From assembly GCA_910586515.1 (NCBI GenBank), contig CAJUGL010000015.1:32217-60540 (forward strand): a DNA stretch of 28,324 nt, given 5' to 3'. Below are positions 23,361 through 28,324 of the stretch, piece by piece. A model generated the notes under the pieces. That model worked only from the letters and a program-made list of their open reading frames with translations, ran no database searches and was not told the origin of the DNA. The position numbers and the translations under genes were made by a program. Every line of letters starts with the position of its first letter. Position 1 is the stretch's first letter. Source of the stretch: an uncultured Acetatifactor sp. (GTDB lineage: Bacteria > Bacillota > Clostridia > Lachnospirales > Lachnospiraceae).

Positions 23361-23385
23361 TTTTCCGCCGGCGAGCGGCGGAGAA
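23361..23385. other. Hairpin between convergent desulfurase and helicase genes
   Basis: TTTTCCGCCG (23361-23370) can pair with CGGCGGAGAA (23376-23385) across a 5-nt loop, with one wobble pair. No T-run follows on either strand. It may act as a weak bidirectional terminator or protect 3' ends. The rest of the 104-bp gap shows nothing else. Confidence 0.4.
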
Positions 23386-23410
23386 GGAACAGTCGAAGCG
23401 GAGCGCGCGT

Positions 23411-25402
23411 TCAGGCCGGCCGGGTCCTCTTTTTCCGGATTTGTGCGGAGCCGCCTTCCTCCCTATGCGCTTTGGCATAGCAGTCGTTGCATATGCCGAA
23501 AGTCATCTCCAGAGGGAGGGGCATTCCGCAGGATTGGCATTTGCGGATATAGCTCTTTTTATCTTTGGACAGGAAACGCATTATTGTGTCTTCTGTCTTT
23601 TCCCGTTCCGTCTGCAGTCTGCAGATGTCGACTTCCTTGCCCAGCCGCACGGAAAACTGATAATATAAATCCAACAGCTTGTAGAAGGTTTCATAGCGCA
23701 TCAATCCCGAGTCGGAACACATCATCAGAGCCGGAAAATGCAGAGATTTATCGGCGGTGTACGTTTTGCAGTAATACAGCCAGAGGGCGACTACATCCCT
23801 GTTTCTGGTGTCGATGGAGCAGGTCAGCATGCGATAGAGCATATGCTTGTCCTCAAAGCCGTCGATTTCCTTTCTGTCCCGATATGCCTTTTCATAGAGA
23901 AACAATACGTCTTCAATACTGACTTTTTCAAAGGGCGGGTCTATTTTTACGGACTTCCAGATCGTCATCACGGCGTCCAGCGGATCGTCCATATCCAGGA
24001 GCACCTGAGGAAAGCCCAGGCTTACCTGATCCACCTCGGGGGTTTCCTCATAAAAATGCGTCCGAATAAACCGCAGTCCGTCCTCGCCCACGGCGTTGAC
24101 ATAGCCTGTATCATAGAGACCAAAACGTCCGGCGCGTCCGGCAATCTGCTGAATTTCCGCAGTCAGCAGAGGGCGCGTATGCTTTCCGTCAAATTTTTCC
24201 GTATGAACAAATACGATACGGCGTACAGGGAGATTCAATCCCATGCCGATGGCATCCGTAGATACCACCACACGGGTTTTGCCTTCTGCGAAGATCTGTA
24301 TCTGTCTGCGCCGTATCTCGGGGGGAAGGCTTCCGTAGATTACGCTGACCTGTATGCCGCGCCGTTCCAGGCGTCCGGCGATGTCCAGAACCATTCTTTT
24401 GGTGAAGACAATGAGCGCGTCCCCGTCCCGCACGTCATCAGGGAAAGAAAACGACTTATCCTCGCATAAGAGATCGGTTTTCCGTTCGTAACGGTGAATC
24501 TCAAAAGTATCTCCGCAGAGGGAGATCAAATGAGTGACCACCCTTTCCGCCGAAGGGCTCATGCATATCTGGATTTCCCCGGCCTGTATCCCAAGGATGG
24601 CCCTGGTCCAGGAATGCCCCCGGTCGCAGTCGGCAATCATCTGTGCCTCATCGATTACCGCCACATCGTATACCTGATCCAGTTCCAGCATTTCCACTGT
24701 GGAGGAGGTAATGCGGCTGTTTTCCTCATAGATGCGCTCTTCTCCGGTGAGCATTGTGCAGGGAATTCCGGCATCCATCATCTTCTCATAAACTTCCAGG
24801 GCCAACAGCCTTAAGGGACCCAGATAAACTCCGGTTTCCGCCTGCTTTAACCGCTCCAGGGCATGATAGGTTTTCCCGCAGTTGGTAGGGCCGATGTGGA
24901 GTACAAAATGGCGCGACATTTCCAGCGCACGGGGAAATTCTGTCTCCGGTTTGGTGGGAACCATGTCGATAATCTGGTTTTTCAGCTCTACGTCCATATA
25001 GCTCTTCAATATGGAACGCAGAGTTTTCTGACAGATGTCAAAGGTTTCCCGCTGCCTGAGAAATTCCAGAAATTTTGCCGTGACAAGTTCCTGCTCCTCC
25101 GCCTTCAGGCAGGCCAGATCCAGGCGCACAAGTTCGTTCAGCATGAGATCCCGGATTTTCATGATGGCGATCTGGTTATTTTCCCGAAAGGCATAGCAGG
25201 TCAGATTTCGGATCTGCCGATGATACTCTTCCAATTGAGGCTGACGCACGCTGCTGTTTTTGGTCAGCCGCATTTCTTTGAACAGGCTGTCTATTCGCTG
25301 CACATAGGTCTTCTTTCCCGTGTTGTTTTTCTTTTTGGTGTTTTTGGCACAGTCTCTATACTGACTGAAGTAAAACTGCGATAATTTTTCTCTCTGTATC
25401 AT
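23411..25402 (-). CDS. SUV3-like superfamily 2 RNA helicase with C-terminal zinc ribbon
   Basis: Large helicase, 663 aa from the chosen start. The N-terminal 150 residues are helical and unassigned. Motif I is GPTNCGKT (171-178), the form characteristic of the mitochondrial SUV3 (SUPV3L1) RNA helicase family. Motif II is DEAQ (251-254), SPSAE follows, motif V region reads VVVSTDAIGMGLNLP, and motif VI is QQIAGRAGR ending near 426. Near the C-terminus Cys622-x2-Cys625 and Cys638-x2-Cys641 form a probable zinc ribbon, followed by a basic tail. SUV3 enzymes unwind RNA for degradation; the bacterial role is not known to me. I chose ATG 25402; the in-frame ATG at 25447 lies almost at the predicted transcript start. 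Neither start has a strong ribosome binding site. Confidence 0.85.
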   Translation of the reverse strand: MIQREKLSQFYFSQYRDCAKNTKKKNNTGKKTYVQRIDSLFKEMRLTKNSSVRQPQLEEYHRQIRNLTCYAFRENNQIAIMKIRDLMLNELVRLDLACLKAEEQELVTAKFLEFLRQRETFDICQKTLRSILKSYMDVELKNQIIDMVPTKPETEFPRALEMSRHFVLHIGPTNCGKTYHALERLKQAETGVYLGPLRLLALEVYEKMMDAGIPCTMLTGEERIYEENSRITSSTVEMLELDQVYDVAVIDEAQMIADCDRGHSWTRAILGIQAGEIQICMSPSAERVVTHLISLCGDTFEIHRYERKTDLLCEDKSFSFPDDVRDGDALIVFTKRMVLDIAGRLERRGIQVSVIYGSLPPEIRRRQIQIFAEGKTRVVVSTDAIGMGLNLPVRRIVFVHTEKFDGKHTRPLLTAEIQQIAGRAGRFGLYDTGYVNAVGEDGLRFIRTHFYEETPEVDQVSLGFPQVLLDMDDPLDAVMTIWKSVKIDPPFEKVSIEDVLFLYEKAYRDRKEIDGFEDKHMLYRMLTCSIDTRNRDVVALWLYYCKTYTADKSLHFPALMMCSDSGLMRYETFYKLLDLYYQFSVRLGKEVDICRLQTEREKTEDTIMRFLSKDKKSYIRKCQSCGMPLPLEMTFGICNDCYAKAHREEGGSAQIRKKRTRPA

Positions 25403-25460
25403 GTCAAATTTCCATTCCGGCCGAAACAGGCCAATTCCAGGTGGCATTACATCAAACTTC

Positions 25461-25469
25461 AGTATAACA
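25461..25469 (-). promoter_or_regulatory. Possible helicase promoter (extended -10)
   Basis: On the minus strand TGTTATACT (plus 25461-25469) is an extended -10 with no good -35 at 17 bp. Transcription would start near 25454, giving about 50 nt of leader to the ATG at 25402. Confidence 0.4.
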
Positions 25470-25638
25470 CATTATTTTGTTTTAGAATAGTCTCAAATTT
25501 CTTTGTCTTGCAGAAAAAGGCTACCTGTTACTACCTGTTACCGCACGCAGCCAGCCTGAGTGAGGAGGGGCAGGCGAGTATGATGGGATATCCATCTATA
25601 AGGAAAAAGAGTAAATCAGCCGATAAATACTGCAAAGG

Positions 25639-25665
25639 GAGACAGTTTTACCTAAAGACTGTCTC
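25639..25665 (+). other. Hairpin or operator upstream of the small coiled-coil gene
   Basis: GAGACAGT (25639-25646) and ACTGTCTC (25658-25665) form a perfect 8-bp inverted repeat with an 11-nt loop, 45 bp before the start at 25710. There is no T-run. A 10-bp tandem repeat, CTACCTGTTA twice, is at 25521-25540. The rest of the 262-bp gap between helicase and small gene shows no further gene. Confidence 0.45.
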
Positions 25666-25709
25666 AGGACTTGAACGAGTGTATGCAGCTGGAGATAGGA
25701 GGTGCGATG

Positions 25710-25946
25710 ATGAATGACATGACTCAATTGCTGCATTCCATGGAACAGGGAATGCGACTGCAGAACCGGGCGAAGGCGGAGAGAAGGGCGGCGAATGCGG
25801 AGCAGGAAAAAAGGGAGTTTCAGGAGAAGCTGGCGCGTGCTGCCGCCAGTAAAATGGAACTGGACGGCATGGCTTCAAAAGTAAAGGGGTCCCAGGATGC
25901 CGTGCAGAGGGATCAGTTAATCAGCATGATGATGGGAGGATTCTAA
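25710..25946 (+). CDS. Small charged coiled-coil protein (78 aa), unknown function
   Basis: Starts at ATG 25710, with AGGAGGTG (25697-25704) 5 bases upstream, one of the strongest ribosome binding sites in the window; ATG 25707 is too close to it. The product MNDMTQLLHSMEQGMRLQNR and onward is almost entirely helical. A long Arg/Lys/Glu/Ala segment (about 18-50) is predicted as coiled coil, and it ends MMMGGF. It has no membrane segment, signal or cysteine. The last 30 nt overlap tail-to-tail with the phosphatase gene on the other strand. I do not recognise a family. Confidence 0.7.
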   Translation: MNDMTQLLHSMEQGMRLQNRAKAERRAANAEQEKREFQEKLARAAASKMELDGMASKVKGSQDAVQRDQLISMMMGGF

Positions 25947-26723
25947 CAGTTCCACTTTCGGCGCTCTGGCGGTGACGGTTTGCTTTCGGTCATAGGTTAT
26001 GGGCTGTCCCTGCAGATCACATACGATGCCGCCGGCTTCCTCCACCAGCAGGGCGCCGGCTGCGTAATCCCAGGGACAGAGGCTCAGCTCAAAGAAAAAT
26101 TCCGCTCTGCCGCTGGCGATCATGCACAGATCAAGGGCTGCGGAGCCGCTTCTGCGCAGATCCTGCGCCCTGGACATATACCGGTAAGCCACTTCAAAAG
26201 ATTTTTTTGTCAGTTCCGCATGGTAGGGGGCGGTGCCAAACAGAATCAGACCTTCCTCCAGGGTTCTGTCGGAAGCGGAGATTCTCTCCCCGTTCAGATA
26301 AGCGCCGCCCCCTTTTACTGCGTGGAAAGTCTCCTGCTGATAGGGGTTGTGCACGACGCCCAGGACAGGACGGCCGTCCAGCGCCAATGCCACGCTGATA
26401 CAGCTGGCATTGTAGCCTCTGGTAAAATTGGCAGTGCCGTCTATGGGATCTACGATAAACGCGTATCCGCTGGAAATATCCGTGTGATCCATCTGATCTT
26501 CTTCTCCCAGAAAAGCCGCTCCGGGAATCAGGGCCAGAAGCCGTTCTTTCAGAATAGCCTGTATTTTTGAGTCATAGTCGGTCACAAAATTGCCCTTTCC
26601 GGTTTTTTGATGTATTTTGCGCTTTATATCATCAGCATTCAGCAGGATTGTTTCGCATTCGCGGACGATATCAATAATGTCTCTTCGAAAAGCGTCTCTT
26701 TCTTGGAAATCTGTTTTTTCCAT
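25917..26723 (-). CDS. Inositol monophosphatase family protein
   Basis: Metal-dependent, lithium-sensitive phosphatase fold, 268 aa. Metal ligands are visible: Glu74-Glu75 in GEED, Asp92-Pro-Ile-Asp95-Gly-Thr in VDPIDGTANF, and the C-terminal Trp218-Asp219 in CPWDYAAG. Substrates in the family include inositol phosphate, fructose-1,6-bisphosphate and 3'-phosphoadenosine phosphate; sequence alone does not decide (suhB-, CysQ- or FBPase IV-like). AAGGAG lies 8 nt before the ATG at 26723. Its promoter candidate extends into the IS remnant. It converges with the small coiled-coil gene and shares 30 nt with it. Confidence 0.93.
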   Translation of the reverse strand: MEKTDFQERDAFRRDIIDIVRECETILLNADDIKRKIHQKTGKGNFVTDYDSKIQAILKERLLALIPGAAFLGEEDQMDHTDISSGYAFIVDPIDGTANFTRGYNASCISVALALDGRPVLGVVHNPYQQETFHAVKGGGAYLNGERISASDRTLEEGLILFGTAPYHAELTKKSFEVAYRYMSRAQDLRRSGSAALDLCMIASGRAEFFFELSLCPWDYAAGALLVEEAGGIVCDLQGQPITYDRKQTVTARAPKVELLESSHHHAD

Positions 26724-26764
26724 AATTAATCTCCTTCAGAAATCTGGTGTTATCTTTTATTTTC

Positions 26765-26793
26765 AGTATATATGAAATACTGCTGGCGGGCAA
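26765..26793 (-). promoter_or_regulatory. Probable promoter of the inositol-phosphatase gene
   Basis: On the minus strand TTGCCC (plus 26788-26793, 4/6) and TATACT (plus 26765-26770, 5/6) are 17 bp apart. A start near 26758 leaves about 35 nt of leader. The -35 lies within sequence that reads as the IS transposase remnant on the plus strand. Confidence 0.55.
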
Positions 26794-27170
26794 TAGGGAA
26801 ATTGGATCCAAGCTACCAGTATGTGCTCCATATGACAAGCTTTGAGGAACAGCCCTTGAGCGACAAAACGCTCTCCCGTTTCCGGAAACTTTGTTATGAT
26901 TATGAGTCTGCCTACGGAGTGAACCTGCTCCCGGGTTGTATGACTGGTCCATAAAGGCCCATGAACGGTCAAAGCAGCAGAGGTTCATGGGAAGTGAGGA
27001 GTTCCCTAATCTTTTCCGGATACGCAATGGCGTGGAGACAATGCCGTCCATGCTGAGGTGGCTGTACCATGCGGACAGGATGTCGGTAAGGGGATTGTTG
27101 CGGGGAAGGTTCTTTTTTGGCTGTAAAATCGGAGCATTGAATTTCAGGAAGCTCTTCTCTTACAGAAAGG
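26772..27170 (+). pseudogene. Degraded IS1182-type transposase, core deleted and frameshifted
   Basis: Two transposase pieces are recognisable. The first (26772-26954) reads LDPSYQYVLHMTSFEEQPLS then DKTLSRFRKLCYDYESAYGV, as in the N-terminal part of IS1182-family transposases. It lacks roughly the first 90 residues and stops at 26954. The second, in another frame (about 26940-27170), reads RIRNGVETMPSMLRWLYHAD then FFFGCKIGALNFRKLF, the C-terminal block of the same family. The catalytic DDE core expected between them is missing and the frame changes near 26940, so it cannot be active. No terminal inverted repeats or target duplication were identified. Family assignment is from remembered sequence patterns, not a search. 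Confidence 0.75.
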
Positions 27171-27194
27171 GCAGGAGGATATTATGCAGAAGCT

Positions 27195-28187
27195 TTGGAA
27201 AGCGTGTACGCGAAATACAGTATACCAAAGACAACTCACTCCTATTGCTATCTATATATAGAAAAAGGAGTCGCCTGCGTAAATGATGTGATTCGCATCC
27301 GTCGCAATATGTTGGGAATGAGTAGAGCAGAACTCTGTCAGGGAATCTGTGACCAAAAGACTCTTGTTCGGTTGGAAAATAAAAAGACTAACTCTCAAAA
27401 AGCAGTGGTTGTGGAATTGTTTGAACGACTAGGACTTGCCGGAACGTTGAGTCGTACAGTGCTTGTCACGGAAAGGCCAGAGGTCCGAAGGCTTATATCC
27501 AGAATGCGGTGGTACAATATCAATTTTGAAATTGATAAGGCCGAGATAATTTTGGCCCAGATCAAGGCTTTGGTATCTGCCGACAAAAAGTGTAATTTGC
27601 AGTTTTTGATGCAGCAGGAAGTAAATCTGCAAGGACAGCGACAAGAGCTAGACGATGAAACATACTGTCAAAAAATGCAGGAGGCACTGGAACTTACTTT
27701 ACCGTTTAAAGCATTTTTGAAGAAGGGCGAAAAGTACTTGACTTACCAAGAGCAGATTTGTATCCAGAATTTGATGCAAAAGATGAATAAAAAAGGTGAT
27801 GATTTCCGGAACTGCATGGAACGTTTTGAGGAGATGTACATCCCTATAGTAGAGGGCGAACTGATAGAGACAGTTAACGAGAGATATGGTTTTGTTATGC
27901 GTTATGTACAAAGCGAACTGGAAGGTTTAGGAAAGTACAATCAGGCAAAACGGTATGCGGAAAACATAATTACAGAAGAACTGCGTTCTTACAGAATGCC
28001 TTTTATTGCTCGCTGCTTATATGCCTGTTGGAGGAATGATACACAGCGCAGAGGTCATGGCATTCTCACCGGCAGAATGTTGGATACAAAAACAGAGCTT
28101 ACTAACTGCATTCGGTTCAGCCGCTTGAGTAAATTAACTTTTGATGAATCATATTTCAAGGAAATGCTACAGCATGGGACGAAATAA
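27195..28187 (+). CDS. HTH (XRE-like) transcriptional regulator, probably 5'-truncated
   Basis: Frame of up to 330 aa. A helix-turn-helix of the XRE type is at about 31-80: DVIRIRRNMLGMSRAELCQG, then ICDQKTLVRLENKK and a helix ending FERLGL. The remaining 250 residues are all-helical, suggesting TPR-like repeats as in peptide-sensing regulators; this part is inferred. The start is doubtful. TTG 27195 has no proper ribosome binding site, and AAAAAGGAG (27262-27270) is 17 bases before an in-frame GTG at 27288. The frame stays open upstream to about 27171 (GGYYAEALESVYAKYS) right up to the IS remnant. Related proteins, as I remember them, carry a longer N-terminal domain, so this looks like a gene cut by the IS. 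It is more AT-rich than the dcw genes. Confidence 0.6.
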   Translation: MESVYAKYSIPKTTHSYCYLYIEKGVACVNDVIRIRRNMLGMSRAELCQGICDQKTLVRLENKKTNSQKAVVVELFERLGLAGTLSRTVLVTERPEVRRLISRMRWYNINFEIDKAEIILAQIKALVSADKKCNLQFLMQQEVNLQGQRQELDDETYCQKMQEALELTLPFKAFLKKGEKYLTYQEQICIQNLMQKMNKKGDDFRNCMERFEEMYIPIVEGELIETVNERYGFVMRYVQSELEGLGKYNQAKRYAENIITEELRSYRMPFIARCLYACWRNDTQRRGHGILTGRMLDTKTELTNCIRFSRLSKLTFDESYFKEMLQHGTK

Positions 28188-28324
28188 TGGCGCACAATGT
28201 ATAGAGCATTTATTCCCACAGTATCATAGGCACTCGGAAGTTCCGAAGGCAGAATCAGACATTGAGGCAGGATGGCACTTGGAACAATGGGGGAATCTGT
28301 TCAACGGAGTTCTGGAAGGCAGCG
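28174..28324 (+). CDS. Partial ORF of unknown function, runs off right edge
   Basis: ATG 28174 overlaps the end of the HTH gene by 14 nt, with AAGGAAA about 9 bases upstream, and the frame stays open to the window end (50 codons). It begins MGRNNGAQCIEHLFPQYHRH and continues polar without a membrane segment. No family was recognised. Overlap with the upstream gene suggests translational coupling, but an accidental open frame is not excluded. Confidence 0.4.
   Translation, partial: MGRNNGAQCIEHLFPQYHRHSEVPKAESDIEAGWHLEQWGNLFNGVLEGS

Noticed and set aside
23738..24469. 243-codon plus-strand frame antisense to the helicase
   Set aside because: It covers conserved helicase motif DNA in reverse, has no ribosome binding site, and gives no family pattern.
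25508..25717. 69-codon plus-strand frame before the small coiled-coil gene
   Set aside because: No ribosome binding site, atypical composition, and it runs into the start of the better supported gene at 25710.

Overview
The window looks like a chromosomal core segment of a spore-forming clostridial Firmicute, most likely a Lachnospiraceae member (Clostridium cluster XIVa). This is inferred from four things: the gene order of the division and cell-wall (dcw) cluster running into spoIIGA-sigE, the sporulation sigma factor SigG, strong purine-rich ribosome binding sites with many TTG/GTG starts, and the protein sequences themselves. No search could be run, so names rest on motifs, lengths and synteny.

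Layout. 1-145 is the 5' part of a minus-strand coiled-coil gene made of 21-bp (heptad) tandem repeats. 444-2500 carries ychF and lgt, closed by an intrinsic terminator. An AT-rich gap with a good promoter and MraZ-box-like repeats precedes the dcw cluster (2961-16065): mraZ, rsmH, ftsL, two class B penicillin-binding proteins, mraY, murD, ftsW, murA, ftsQ, ftsZ. The cluster makes lipid II precursors (MurA, MurD, MraY) and the septal synthesis machine (FtsL, FtsQ, FtsW, PBPs, FtsZ). murE, murF, murG, murC and ftsA are absent from this stretch. A 26-nt inverted repeat with a competing internal pairing lies between ftsW and murA.

After the ftsZ terminator comes a sporulation block. spoIIGA and sigE are expressed from a promoter with the unusual long -35/-10 spacing and Spo0A-box-like sites known from spoIIG. 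They are followed by a small conserved hypothetical gene and a VanZ-family membrane protein. sigG is on the opposite strand, convergent with vanZ. Then come a YlmC/YmxH-type PRC-barrel protein and the regulator NrdR.

From 20.6 kb the genes alternate in strand: a SpoVB/MurJ-type flippase (-), a cysteine desulfurase with a near-consensus promoter (+), a large SUV3-like RNA helicase with a C-terminal zinc ribbon (-), a tiny coiled-coil gene (+), and an inositol-monophosphatase family enzyme (-). The right end (26.77 kb onward) is accessory DNA: a decayed IS1182-type transposase with its catalytic core deleted abuts what looks like a 5'-truncated HTH regulator with different base composition, followed by an ORF that runs off the window.

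The strongest leads are the spoIIG-like promoter architecture, the ftsW-murA alternative hairpin element, the MraZ boxes, the PBP with KTA in place of KTG, the bacterial SUV3-like helicase, and the IS/regulator junction. I did not see a clearly new multi-gene defence or secretion system.
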